Below, in pieces: positions 1-8,256 of a stretch of DNA of 64,000 nt; within the stretch, counting starts at the first letter, position 1, and each line of letters opens with the position of its first letter. Both the position numbers and the translations under genes were made by a program. The stretch comes from Pseudarthrobacter chlorophenolicus (GTDB taxonomy: Bacteria; Actinomycetota; Actinomycetes; Actinomycetales; Micrococcaceae), in contig NZ_JZTW01000003.1 in the NCBI RefSeq assembly GCF_000962805.1, positions 124,001-188,000 on the forward strand, in the 5' to 3' direction. The notes beneath the pieces were generated by a model. The model ran no database searches. It was not told where the DNA came from and saw nothing but the letters and a program-made list of their open reading frames with translations.

Positions 1-1
1 G

Positions 2-586
2 TTCGTCATCGAGGATGACTGGGCCCATGATTTTGGCATCACCTCAACGCCGGTGCCGCTGGCCACGCAGGACGATTCCGGGCATGTCATCTACATCCGG
101 TCCCTGACCAAGAGCGTGTCCACGTCGGTGCGGATCGCCGCTGTTGTTGCGCGGGGTCCGGCCCGGGAACGGATCCTGGCGCACCGGGCAGCGGAGTCGA
201 TGTACGTCAGCGGGCTGCTGCAGGCCGCGGCCCTGGATGTGGTGACCCAGCCGGGCTGGCAAACGCACCTGCGCAGCCTGCGGCAGCAACTGCAGTCCCG
301 CCGGGACCTGCTGGTGACCAGCATCAGGGAGCATGTGCCCGCCGCCCACATTGAACTGCTCCCCAAGGGCGGCCTGAACCTGTGGCTGCGGATGCCCGAC
401 GGCACGGACCTGCCCCGGCTTACCCGCGACTGCGAGGACAACGGGGTCATCATCGCCGCCGGAACCGAATGGTTCCCGGCCGAACCTGCCGGCCCGTTCG
501 TCCGGCTCAACTACTCCGGCCCGAACCCGGCGGCGTACCCCCAAGGAGCGAAGGTGATCGGCGAGGCGCTGGCCCGTCAAAGCTGA
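2..586 (+). CDS. MocR/PdxR-type regulator, aminotransferase-like C-terminal part (5' truncated by window)
   Basis: The reading frame is open from the first bases of the window, so the N-terminal half, presumably a GntR winged helix, lies outside. What remains is the C-terminal part of a class I/II aminotransferase fold. It includes an acidic FVIEDDW stretch and the PLP-lysine segment RSLTKSVS, followed by the small domain ending in FVRLNYSG. In MocR proteins this fold binds PLP or a PLP-amino acid adduct and controls transcription. A free-standing aminotransferase is possible, but the EDDW and SLTKS pattern favours MocR. The gene ends about 120 bp before the next start, with no clear terminator between them. 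Confidence 0.8.
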   Translation, partial: FVIEDDWAHDFGITSTPVPLATQDDSGHVIYIRSLTKSVSTSVRIAAVVARGPARERILAHRAAESMYVSGLLQAAALDVVTQPGWQTHLRSLRQQLQSRRDLLVTSIREHVPAAHIELLPKGGLNLWLRMPDGTDLPRLTRDCEDNGVIIAAGTEWFPAEPAGPFVRLNYSGPNPAAYPQGAKVIGEALARQS

Positions 587-706
587 GCCGCCAGGCAGGA
601 TTCCCCAAGGAATTCATCAAGGTTGGCGCAAGGCCAGTTTTACTCCTTGCGCCGTGGCTACGCTGGCCGTGCACTTCGCATCCGGCACACGTCAATGGGG
701 GCACAA

Positions 707-1504
707 ATGAATACACGGAAGCACACCTATCGGTCGCGCGCCGAAGACCCGAAGGCCGAGACGGGTCCCGGCCGCAGCGCCCGGGGGCACGGCACCAAGA
801 GCGGTGTTGCCGCGGCGGCCGCGGCCGCCGTCGTGCTCCTCCTGACCGGCTGCGGCGGATCCCCCGCCTCGCTCAGCGCGGCCACGGCAGACGAACCCAC
901 CAGCACGGCTGCGGCCTCTCCCACACCAAGCGCCACGCCCATCTCCGGAACGTCGTGCGGGAGCGTAGACAGCCAGAAGTCCGCCGGCGGCACCACGTAT
1001 ATCTGCACAAAGGACGAGGCCGGTGCCGTTGTGTGGCTTGAGGCCTCCAAGTCGCGGAATGTGAAGGAGAAACTAGCGGCCGATGCTGCGGCCAAGGCTG
1101 CCGCGGACAAGGCAGCTGCGGACAAGGCAGCTGCGGACAAAGCCGCGGCAGACAAAGCAGCTGCCGATAAGGCAGCAGCGGACAAAGCGGCAGCCGATGC
1201 TGCCGCGCGGGAAGCGGCGCGCCAAGCCGCAGACGCCAAGGCCGCACAAGACGCCGCAGCACAGGCTGCGGCCGATGCCGCTGCAAGGGCGGCAGCAGCG
1301 CCAGCACCTAGAGCCGTTCCCGTCGCTCCTCCGGCCGGAACCGGTTGTGACCCTAACTATTCAGGATGCGTGCCTATCGCTTCGGACGTCGACTGCGCCG
1401 GCGGAAGCGGCAACGGTCCCGCCTACGTACGGGGGCCGGTACAGGTTATCGGCAGCGATATTTACGGTCTGGACCGGGACGGCGACGGTTTCGGCTGCGA
1501 GTAG
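707..1504 (+). CDS. Secreted lipoprotein with Ala/Lys/Asp repeat and Excalibur calcium-binding domain
   Basis: The start is the ATG at 707, six bases after a GGGGG ribosome binding site; in-frame codons upstream have none. The order is a charged N-terminus, an alanine-rich hydrophobic stretch and lipobox LLTGC, so the protein should be lipid-anchored outside the membrane. A short cysteine-containing domain follows, then six tandem AAADK units and further Ala-rich helix, and a C-terminal domain ending in DRDGDGFGCE. That ending is the Excalibur calcium-loop signature, with paired cysteines. The repeat region should form a long helical spacer. The specific role is unknown; Excalibur domains are usually found on extracellular nucleases and wall proteins. 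Confidence 0.8.
   Translation: MNTRKHTYRSRAEDPKAETGPGRSARGHGTKSGVAAAAAAAVVLLLTGCGGSPASLSAATADEPTSTAAASPTPSATPISGTSCGSVDSQKSAGGTTYICTKDEAGAVVWLEASKSRNVKEKLAADAAAKAAADKAAADKAAADKAAADKAAADKAAADKAAADAAAREAARQAADAKAAQDAAAQAAADAAARAAAAPAPRAVPVAPPAGTGCDPNYSGCVPIASDVDCAGGSGNGPAYVRGPVQVIGSDIYGLDRDGDGFGCE
1097..1186 (+). repeat. Six tandem 15-bp units encoding AAADK
   Basis: Six near-identical 15-bp units of the type GCAGCTGCGGACAAG run head to tail inside the Excalibur lipoprotein gene. Differences are mostly silent (GCT/GCA/GCG, AAA/AAG). Copy number could change by slippage without breaking the frame. Confidence 0.9.
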
Positions 1505-2326
1505 TCAGGCGGGCTTCACCAGTTCTTCGCTCTTGTCCCACAGTTCGCGGGCCAGGACGGCGTCGTAGGCCTGCTTGTTGGCCTTGGCCAGGGCACGCTT
1601 CGCGTAGTAGGCGCCGGAGATCCAGTCGGTGCCGGCGATGCCGTTGATGAGCCACAGCATGGTGTCGGCGCCCTGGTCCGGGGTGAGCATGAAGCGGTTC
1701 AGGATGGACTTGTACGCGTGCCGCCAGGGACTCGCCGACTCCGCCGCGAAGTTGGTGCGGACCACGCCGGGGTGGAATGCCGCCGTCGTAATTCCGCGCT
1801 CGTGGAAGCGGCGGTGCAGCTCGGAGGTGAAGAGGATGTTGGCGAGCTTGCCGGTGCCGTAGGCGCGGTTGACGGAGTAGCTGTGCTCGGCGGTGAGGTC
1901 GAAGAGGTCCAGCTTGCCGAAGCCGTTGGCGGCGCTGGAGGTGTTGATGACCTTGGCATTGCTGGCCGAAAGGGTGTCCAGCAGCAGCGTGGTGAGCAGA
2001 AACGGTGCCAGGTGGTTGATCTGGAACGTCGCTTCGTTGCCGTCCACCGTCAGGGCGCGCTTGCCCATGATGCCGCCGGCGTTGTTAGCCAGGACGTCGA
2101 TGCGCGGGTAGTCGGACTTCAGCTGCGCCGCGAGCGTACGGACCTGCGCGAGGTCGGCAAAGTCGGTGACGAAGTAGTCGGCATTGATCTCCTTGGCCAG
2201 TGCCCGGGTCTTCTCGGCGGAACGCCCCACGACTACAACCCGGTCGCCTCCCTTGGCCAGGGTCCGGGCGGCTGCTGCGCCGATGCCGTCGCTGGCGCCG
2301 GTGATCACGATGGTGCGTTGGGTCAA
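1505..2326 (-). CDS. Short-chain dehydrogenase (WW-oxidoreductase/retinol-dehydrogenase-like)
   Basis: This is a full-length SDR of 273 residues. It has the cofactor motif TGASDGIG near the N-terminus, NNAGG in the middle, a catalytic serine in INTSSAAN and the YxxxK-type motif YGTGK. The chosen start is a TTG at 2326 preceded by AAAGGA about six bases away. The open frame continues far upstream only as a shadow of the gluconate permease gene on the same strand. The C-terminal region resembles SDRs acting on hydrophobic alcohols, but the substrate cannot be told. It lies downstream of the gluconate genes behind a strong hairpin, so it is probably transcribed separately. Confidence 0.82.
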   Translation of the reverse strand: MTQRTIVITGASDGIGAAAARTLAKGGDRVVVVGRSAEKTRALAKEINADYFVTDFADLAQVRTLAAQLKSDYPRIDVLANNAGGIMGKRALTVDGNEATFQINHLAPFLLTTLLLDTLSASNAKVINTSSAANGFGKLDLFDLTAEHSYSVNRAYGTGKLANILFTSELHRRFHERGITTAAFHPGVVRTNFAAESASPWRHAYKSILNRFMLTPDQGADTMLWLINGIAGTDWISGAYYAKRALAKANKQAYDAVLARELWDKSEELVKPA

Positions 2327-2400
2327 GGGGTGTCCTTTGCTCGGAGCGGCTGCGCCCTCATCTTGGTGGATCGGACGGGCGCACATAGGGGGAACAACGA

Positions 2401-2438
2401 CGGCGGGGCGGCAGGTGTTCCCACCCGCCGCCCCGCCG
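2401..2438 (-). terminator. Perfect 12-bp-stem hairpin after gntP
   Basis: The arms 2401-2412 and 2427-2438 are perfect inverted repeats around a 14-nt loop. The hairpin follows the gntP stop codon in the direction of transcription, so termination of the gntK-gntP unit is the likely role. There is no strong T-run. It is one member of the dispersed GACGGCGG palindrome family. Confidence 0.65.
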
Positions 2439-2454
2439 CTACTTGGTTGGGACG

Positions 2455-3858
2455 CTAACCCGCCAGCCCGGCCACCAGGAATATGACCGCGGCGATACCG
2501 AAGCCCATGACACCGATCAGGGTTTCCATCACGGTCCAGGTCTTGAGCGTGGTGTTGACGTCCATGCCGAAGAAGCGGCCCACCAGCCAGAAGCCGGAGT
2601 CGTTCACGTGCGAGACCACCACTGAACCGGCGGCAACGGCGATGACCATTGCGGCCACCTGCATGCCGTTCAGTCCACCGGCAGCAACGGCCGGGGCGAT
2701 CAAGCCCGCCGTGGTGGTGAGTGCAACGGTGGCCGAACCCTGCGCGATGCGGAGGATGGCGGAGATCAGGAATCCGGCCAGGATCAGCGGAATGCCGAGG
2801 CCGCCCAGGACGTCGGCCAGGGCCTTGCCGATGCCGGAGGTGCGCAGGACGCCGCCGAACATGCCGCCGGCGCCGGTGATCAGGATGACCGAGCAGACCG
2901 GGCCCAGCGAGGACTCGAGCAGCTTCTCCAGGGCGCCGGCATCCTTTCCGCGCTTGGCGCCCAGGACGAACAGGGCCACCAGTACGGCGATCAGCAGTGC
3001 CACCGGCGTCTCGCCGAGGGTGCGCAGGATCTGGAACCACTGCTGGTCCTTGGTGCCCTCGGCCAGTACGCCGGAGGAGGCCAGGGTGTTCAGGCCGGTG
3101 TTGATGAAGATCAGGGCCAGCGGCAGGAGCAGCAGGCCGATGATGGTGCGGAAGCGCGGCGGGTGGGACTCGGCTTCGGCGGAGGCATGGCCCAGGATTT
3201 CCGGCACCGGCAGGACCAGCTTCTTGCCGGTGTACAGGCCGTACAGGTAGGTGGTGACGTACCAGGTGGGGATGGCGACGACGAGCCCGGCGATGGTCAC
3301 CAGGCCGATGTTCGCATCGAAGAACGCAGCCGCGGAGACCGGGCCCGGGTGCGGCGGCAGGAAGATGTGCATCACGGAGAACGCACCCGCTGCGGGCAGG
3401 CCATAGCGGAGCACTCCACCACCCAGGCGGTGGGCCACTGCGAACACGACCGGCAGCATGACGACGAGGCCGGCGTCGAAGAAGATGGGGAAGCCGAAGA
3501 TCAGGGAGGCGAGGCCCAGCGCGAACGGAGCACGCTTTTCGCCGAAGATGCCGATCAGGTAGTCGGCCAGGACCTTGGCGCCGCCGCTGGTTTCGACGAT
3601 GCGTCCCAGCATCGCGCCGAGGCCCACCAGAAGCGCTACCGTTCCCAGCGTGGTGCCGAACCCGTCAATGAGGACCGGAACCACCTTGTTGGCGGGGATG
3701 CCGGTGGCGAAGGCCGTGGCCAGGCTGACGAGGATCAGGGCGATCAGGGCGTGCACGCGCAGCCTGATGATCAGGAACAGCAGGGCGAGGATCGCGGCTG
3801 CGGCGATGAGCAGCAGGGGGCCTGCTCCCAGCGTCTGGGTCCATCCTTCGATGGTCAT
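2455..3858 (-). CDS. gntP: Gluconate:H+ symporter, GntP family
   Basis: The 467-residue protein has about a dozen hydrophobic segments and GntP-family landmarks: GFGTTLGTVALLVGLGAMLG, the IFGFPIFFDAG segment, HIFLPPHPGP and the C-terminal VNDSGFWLVGRFFGMD. Length and order match the family, which imports gluconate or related sugar acids with protons. It follows gluconokinase by 45 bp on the same strand, and a divergent GntR-type regulator lies beyond that, so gluconate uptake and phosphorylation form one unit. The ATG start at 3858 is preceded by AAAGGAGAACC, a good ribosome binding site. Confidence 0.93.
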   Translation of the reverse strand: MTIEGWTQTLGAGPLLLIAAAAILALLFLIIRLRVHALIALILVSLATAFATGIPANKVVPVLIDGFGTTLGTVALLVGLGAMLGRIVETSGGAKVLADYLIGIFGEKRAPFALGLASLIFGFPIFFDAGLVVMLPVVFAVAHRLGGGVLRYGLPAAGAFSVMHIFLPPHPGPVSAAAFFDANIGLVTIAGLVVAIPTWYVTTYLYGLYTGKKLVLPVPEILGHASAEAESHPPRFRTIIGLLLLPLALIFINTGLNTLASSGVLAEGTKDQQWFQILRTLGETPVALLIAVLVALFVLGAKRGKDAGALEKLLESSLGPVCSVILITGAGGMFGGVLRTSGIGKALADVLGGLGIPLILAGFLISAILRIAQGSATVALTTTAGLIAPAVAAGGLNGMQVAAMVIAVAAGSVVVSHVNDSGFWLVGRFFGMDVNTTLKTWTVMETLIGVMGFGIAAVIFLVAGLAG

Positions 3859-3903
3859 GGTTCTCCTTTGAAACAGTACTTCTGGTTGGGGATTCGAGGG
3901 TGC

Positions 3904-4449
3904 TTAGGAAGCCCGGGGCGCCGGGTCCGCATCAAGGCCAAGGGCCTGCACGACGGCGGCGACCAGTTCCTCCGGTGAGCGCGAGATGTCGAGGCGGAGG
4001 CTGCCGGCGTCGAGCTCTTCCTGGCTCAGGGGCTCCAGCGTGGCCAGCTGGCTGGGCAGCAATGTCGGCGGCATGAAGTGGCCTTCGCGGCCCTGCATGC
4101 GCTGGCCGATCAGGTCCGCGCCGCCGTCGAGGTGCAGGAAGATCACCCGTCCGCCGGCTTCGGACAGGAGCCGGCGGTAGCTCTGCTTCAAGGCGGAGCA
4201 CGTGAGGACGGTGCTCAGGCCGTCCCGGGATTTGGCCGTCATCCAGTCCCGGATTTCGGCAAGCCAGGGCCAGCGGTCGTCGTCCTGGAGGGGAATGCCC
4301 TGGCTCATCTTGGCGATATTGGCGGCCGGGTGGAACTCGTCCGCCTCGGCGCAGGCCCAGCCCAGCCTGGTGGACAGTGCTGCGGCGAGGGTCGATTTGC
4401 CGGACCCGGCAACGCCCATAACCACGAGGTGCGTGGGTGGATACTGCAT
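3904..4449 (-). CDS. gntK: Gluconokinase
   Basis: A P-loop (GVAGSGKS, residues 12-19) is followed by the EADEFHP segment, the DDDRWPWL motif and a TCSALK motif, in the order of small GntK-family gluconokinases (181 residues, usual size). It phosphorylates gluconate to 6-phosphogluconate with ATP in the cytosol. The open frame extends 29 codons further upstream, but the ATG at 4449 has a near-perfect CGGAGG site seven bases before it, so I chose that start. It lies directly upstream of gntP and divergent from the GntR regulator. Confidence 0.94.
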   Translation of the reverse strand: MQYPPTHLVVMGVAGSGKSTLAAALSTRLGWACAEADEFHPAANIAKMSQGIPLQDDDRWPWLAEIRDWMTAKSRDGLSTVLTCSALKQSYRRLLSEAGGRVIFLHLDGGADLIGQRMQGREGHFMPPTLLPSQLATLEPLSQEELDAGSLRLDISRSPEELVAAVVQALGLDADPAPRAS

Positions 4450-4526
4450 GTTTGTACCTCCGGAGAAGACGTCGTTGGCTTTCGAAGAAGCTTCCTGCGG
4501 TGCCCGGTTTGCGTGGGCTACGCCAT

Positions 4527-4539
4527 AAGGTATCACCTT
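4527..4539. promoter_or_regulatory. Possible GntR-type operator between gntK and its regulator
   Basis: AAGGTATCACCTT is an inverted repeat with 5-bp arms and a 3-bp spacer. It sits in an AT-rich part of the divergent intergenic region. Position and size fit a site for the adjacent FCD regulator, but this rests on the palindrome alone. Confidence 0.35.
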
Positions 4540-4639
4540 TCAAACCGATAAATACTATCTTTCAGTGTCACAAGTCATACCTTTGCGCTTTCTGCCGGTA
4601 TTCTGGAGGTGCGCTGCGGCGCGGAGAGAGGCGGAAAAC

Positions 4640-5374
4640 ATGTCAACGGCGACAGTGGAAGAGACGGATGACGCGCACGACGGCGGCACGTCCGGGGCGA
4701 TGCATGAGCGCGTTTTGGAGGCGGTTGGCGTAGCCGTGGCCTCCGGCCAGCTTCCGCCGGGCAGCCGGCTCACGTTGGAGGGGCTGCAGCAGGAGTACAG
4801 GATTTCGCGGACCGTTGCCCGGGACACTATGAAGGTCCTGGAGTCCATGAACCTGGTGTACTCGCGGCGCCGGGTGGGAATCGTGGTGCAGGAACGCGAA
4901 CACTGGAACGTCTTCGATCCCAAACTGGTCCGCTGGCGCCTCGCCTCGGATCGCCGCGACGTCCAGTACAGCAGCCTGACCGAGTTGCGCATCGCCGTCG
5001 AGCCCATCGCCGCGGCCGGAGCAGCGCGGCGGGCCAGTGCCGACGAACGTGCCCAACTCCTGGCCCTTGCCCGCGATCTCCGGCGGCTGGGCGAGGCCGG
5101 TGACCTGCAGAACTTCCTGGCGGCGGACATCGAATTCCACCAGCTCCTGCTGCGCAGCTGCGGCAACGAAATGTTCCGGGCGCTGGAGGGCATGGTGGCA
5201 GAGGTCCTGACCAGCCGGACCCAGCAGGGCCTGATGCCGTTCAAGCCCCGCAATGAAGCACTGCAGGCGCATGAGGATGTGGCGGCTGCGGTGGCCGGCG
5301 GCGATACCGCTACCGCAGAACGCGCCATGCACCATATCCTCGATGAGGTCCGCGAGGCAATGGGGCTACGCTGA
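4640..5374 (+). CDS. FadR/FCD-type GntR transcriptional regulator, probably of gluconate use
   Basis: An N-terminal winged helix-turn-helix carries the GntR signature (PPGSRLTLEGLQQEY, ISRTVARDTMKVLE). It is followed by an FCD ligand domain with the expected metal-site pattern (ELRIAVEP, DIEFHQLLL, HEDVAAAV near the end). The ATG at 4640 follows AGGCGGAAAAC; an in-frame codon at 4565 lacks a comparable site. The gene is divergent from gntK-gntP, the usual layout for a sugar-acid-responsive repressor, so gluconate or 6-phosphogluconate is the likely ligand. That ligand is inferred from context. Confidence 0.87.
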   Translation: MSTATVEETDDAHDGGTSGAMHERVLEAVGVAVASGQLPPGSRLTLEGLQQEYRISRTVARDTMKVLESMNLVYSRRRVGIVVQEREHWNVFDPKLVRWRLASDRRDVQYSSLTELRIAVEPIAAAGAARRASADERAQLLALARDLRRLGEAGDLQNFLAADIEFHQLLLRSCGNEMFRALEGMVAEVLTSRTQQGLMPFKPRNEALQAHEDVAAAVAGGDTATAERAMHHILDEVREAMGLR

Positions 5375-5378
5375 GTTC

Positions 5379-5876
5379 ATGAAAACGGGTTGGGGGATCC
5401 TGGGAACACTCGCCATGGCCTTTGCGGGGTTACTGCCGCTGACCGGCTGCATGACCTACGCCTGCACGGCCATCGGGTGGACCAATTCGCTCACCGTGAC
5501 TGTTGAGGGGAACCCGGACGCCGTCAGCGAGGTTCGGTTGTGCGACGAGAAGGACCGGTGCTCCCGGCCTGCTCCCACCCCGGCCGATCCCCTCCCCCTG
5601 CGGAGCGTGGTCCCCACGTTCGATCCGACTACTGGAACACCCGAGCCCGCGCCGGAGTCTGAGCCCTATCCGCTGTTCACGGTCACCAGGGAGGGTGACA
5701 CCTGGAATTTCATGATGGGGATGAACGCTCCCCCGAGAGCCACCATCAGCGCGCTCGCGGCGGACGGAACGGTTCTGGCAGAGCAGAAGTTCGACCTGGC
5801 GTGGAAACGGGTGGGCGGTTCGGAGCAGTGCGGCGGACCCATGAGCACCCCGCCCCTCGAGTTGCGGGTCCCCTGA
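5379..5876 (+). CDS. Putative lipoprotein of unknown function
   Basis: It starts four bases after the stop of the GntR gene and is probably co-transcribed. The 165 residues begin with a signal peptide and a lipobox-like PLTGC, then a region with paired cysteines (RLCDEKDRC) and a Pro/Glu-rich linker. The C-terminal half is beta-rich, with another cysteine (SEQCGGP). I recognise no family. The linkage to the gluconate regulator may be accidental. Confidence 0.7.
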   Translation: MKTGWGILGTLAMAFAGLLPLTGCMTYACTAIGWTNSLTVTVEGNPDAVSEVRLCDEKDRCSRPAPTPADPLPLRSVVPTFDPTTGTPEPAPESEPYPLFTVTREGDTWNFMMGMNAPPRATISALAADGTVLAEQKFDLAWKRVGGSEQCGGPMSTPPLELRVP

Positions 5877-5914
5877 GTTCCATTTCCGCCCGAGAGTCAC
5901 CCTTGTCCCTCGTT

Positions 5915-5984
5915 GCATAACCGGCCGTGCCCTGCATAACCGTTGACGGCCAGCACCGGTTATGTGGGTAAGGACCGGTTATGC
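5915..5984. repeat. Mirror-symmetric array of four GCATAACCGG half-sites
   Basis: GCATAACCG occurs at 5915 and 5934, and its reverse complement CCGGTTATG at 5956 and 5975. Both pairs are spaced 19 bp apart, so the whole 70-bp block is an imperfect palindrome. It may be a multi-site operator or an intergenic palindromic element. Confidence 0.7.
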
Positions 5985-6001
5985 GTGCGGGGGTCATAAG
6001 C

Positions 6002-6041
6002 CGACGGCGGGGCCAGGCAACCAAGCCCGGCCTCGCCGTCG
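6002..6041. repeat. GACGGCGG-family palindrome (13-bp stem)
   Basis: Arms 6002-6014 and 6029-6041 pair through 13 positions with one G-T pair, around a 14-nt loop. It lies between a lipoprotein gene ending on the + strand and the small - strand gene ending at 6069, where a two-way terminator would fit. Confidence 0.7.
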
Positions 6042-6068
6042 TACGTCCTGTGCCTGCGCCCTGATGAC

Positions 6069-6230
6069 CTACATCCGGAAGGATGCGTAGGGCTCGCTGG
6101 GCAGGTTCCCTGCCGACCACGGAGCTCCCGAACGGATGTCCGGGGTGTGTCCACGGCCGTCAGCCAGGATGGTGCAGATGGTTGCGATGAGGACCCAAAG
6201 AACGAAAAGCAGGAGGCCGAGCAGTTCCAT
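6069..6230 (-). CDS. Small single-span membrane protein
   Basis: The 53-residue frame starts MELLGLLLFVLWVLIATIC, a clear membrane helix. A polar tail follows with GRGHTP and a PSEPYASFR ending, a layout I recall from small conserved actinobacterial membrane proteins. The ATG at 6230 has only a weak AGAAAG site upstream. Function is unknown. It faces the lipoprotein gene across a palindrome and is divergent from the BTAD regulator. Confidence 0.55.
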   Translation of the reverse strand: MELLGLLLFVLWVLIATICTILADGRGHTPDIRSGAPWSAGNLPSEPYASFRM

Positions 6231-6336
6231 GGTGGTGCTTTCTGGTGAGTGTGCGGTTGGGGCGATTTCAGTGTGTTCTGCGGGCGTGTGAGCAACCGTG
6301 TGAAAGCCGCTGACGCCGCCAACCCCGCGGCGTACC

Positions 6337-8148
6337 ATGAGCCCTATGGCCGAGAACTGGATTCGGCTCCTCGGTCCGCCCGCGATCGAGTCCCCCGGCA
6401 CCACTCCCCCGCAGCCCCGGGGCCGTAAGGCCTGGGCGTTGCTGGCCTACCTTGCGTTGCAGACCGATGCCACGGGCCGGTCCCGCACCGCGTCCCTCCT
6501 GTTTCCGGATGCCGCGGACCCGCTGGGGGCCTTGCGCTGGAACCTGTCCGAGCTGCGGCGGGCCCTTGACGGCGTCACCGTAGCAGGCGATCCACTGCGG
6601 CTGGACCTGCTGCCGCCCTGGCGCTGCGATGCTCTGGACGCGATGGACCCCGCCACCGGTCCCGGCACAGACCCGCGCCGCTTCACCGGACAGTTGCTGG
6701 AGGGCCTGGCCTTCGCGGATTCCCCGGTTTTCGATTCCTGGCTGGCGGACCAGCGCTACCGCCTGGACAACGTGATCCAGTCGCTGCTGTATGAGGCCGC
6801 CCTCGCGGCCCTGGCATCGGGTGCCGCCGGCGATGCCGCCGAACTGGCAACCCTGGCTTTGGAGCGGGACCCCTTCCATGCAGACTGCAACGCCGTCCTG
6901 GTGAAGGCCCTCATTGCGGCGGGCGAATACCGCAAAGCCCGCGCGCACGCCGTCGAGTGCGGCAACCTGTACCGGCAGGAACTGGGGCTGCCGCTGCCAT
7001 CGGAGGTCCGCCGTGCCTTATTCGACGCGGATCCGGAACCTGATCCGGGCACACCGGCCACGGCGGCAACCGTGCGGTCCTACCTGGATGCGGGCGGCGC
7101 TTCGCTGTGGGCCGGCTCCGTGGACCGGGGGCTTGAGCAGCTGCGGCTTGCCGTCAGCTTGGCGCAACACACGGGCAACAGCCATTTGGTGGCCGAGTCG
7201 CTGGTGACACTGTCCGGGGCGCTGATCCACCAGGCCGGCGGCCGCGGTGCCGAGGTCGCGGACCTCCTGCACAGGGCGCTTCAGGCGGAAGGGCCCGACG
7301 GCGCCTCCCGGACCGCGGCTGCAGCCTACCGCGAGCTGGGCTACTTGTCCGTGCAGCGGGGCGTTCCGGACCGGGCCGCAGGATGGTTGGACAAGGCGAT
7401 GCAGGTGGCGGACGGCTTTACCGATGAACGGGCGCGGATCCTGGCTATCCAGGGCATGCTTGCCTCGGACACGGCACGCTACGATGCGGCCGTCGCTGCG
7501 CTGACCGAGTCCGGACAACTGGCTTCCGGCATCGGGAACCGCCGGCAACAGGCGTTCAGTGCGGCCCTGCTGGGACGGGTGCACCTGCTGCGTGGCGAGC
7601 TGGACCTGGCCGGGGCCGTCCTGGACCGGGCGCTCGCCTGGATCGCCGAGGAACACTGGACGGCGTTTGAGCCGTTCGTGGCGGGGGTGCGCGGCGAAAC
7701 GTACCTGGCAGCCGGGCAGATGGAGGAAGCGGCAGCGTTTATCGACAGGTCCTGGGTAATGGCGGAACTGGCCGGCGACCACTGCTACATGGCGCTCGCT
7801 GCCGGGGCCGAGGCGCGGCTGTTCGCGAAGCACGGCGACCTCGCCGCTGCGGAACACTGGATTGACCGAGGCCTTGAGCCGAAGCCCTGGTACCTGTGGT
7901 ACTCGGCCAGGCTGCTGGACACAGCCGCGGAGGTGGCCATCAGCATCAAGTCACCACGGGCCGCCGGTTTCGTGGAGCGGCTGGGCGAGCTGGCAAGCCG
8001 CAGCGGGATGAGGGAGTTCGTGGTGCGCGGCCAGTCCCACCGCGCCCTGCTCGGTGACGAAGCCGCAGCGGAATCAGTCCCCTGGCTGGCAAGGGAAATC
8101 GACAACCCCGCGCTGACGGCTTTCCTGGCGGAGCGGCACCGGCGTTGA
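6337..8148 (+). CDS. SARP-like transcriptional activator: BTAD plus TPR-type helical repeats
   Basis: The 603-residue protein begins with an OmpR-like winged-helix segment (RLLGPPAIE, GRKAWALLAYLAL, GALRWNLSELRRAL). Next comes a bacterial transcriptional activator domain (residues about 100-215) containing ALERDPFHADCNAVLVKAL and YRQELGLPLP. The remaining 350 residues are alanine/leucine-rich helical pairs typical of TPR regions. Such proteins activate transcription in response to signals sensed by the repeats; the target is not evident. The ATG at 6346 is an equally possible start. An ECF sigma gene follows 108 bp later. Confidence 0.82.
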   Translation: MSPMAENWIRLLGPPAIESPGTTPPQPRGRKAWALLAYLALQTDATGRSRTASLLFPDAADPLGALRWNLSELRRALDGVTVAGDPLRLDLLPPWRCDALDAMDPATGPGTDPRRFTGQLLEGLAFADSPVFDSWLADQRYRLDNVIQSLLYEAALAALASGAAGDAAELATLALERDPFHADCNAVLVKALIAAGEYRKARAHAVECGNLYRQELGLPLPSEVRRALFDADPEPDPGTPATAATVRSYLDAGGASLWAGSVDRGLEQLRLAVSLAQHTGNSHLVAESLVTLSGALIHQAGGRGAEVADLLHRALQAEGPDGASRTAAAAYRELGYLSVQRGVPDRAAGWLDKAMQVADGFTDERARILAIQGMLASDTARYDAAVAALTESGQLASGIGNRRQQAFSAALLGRVHLLRGELDLAGAVLDRALAWIAEEHWTAFEPFVAGVRGETYLAAGQMEEAAAFIDRSWVMAELAGDHCYMALAAGAEARLFAKHGDLAAAEHWIDRGLEPKPWYLWYSARLLDTAAEVAISIKSPRAAGFVERLGELASRSGMREFVVRGQSHRALLGDEAAAESVPWLAREIDNPALTAFLAERHRR

Positions 8149-8256
8149 TGCTGCCGGAGTGCCCGAGCGGAGGCCAGATAACCTTTGCTGCACAATCCTC
8201 CCGTCGTGGTTCGTTCCTGCCGGGAACTTTCCGTGGGCCTGCGGACACTATGAGGT

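Noticed and set aside
2327..3040. N-terminal extension of the first SDR
   Set aside because: The extra residues are a shadow of the gntP gene; the TTG at 2326 with AAAGGA gives a normal SDR start.
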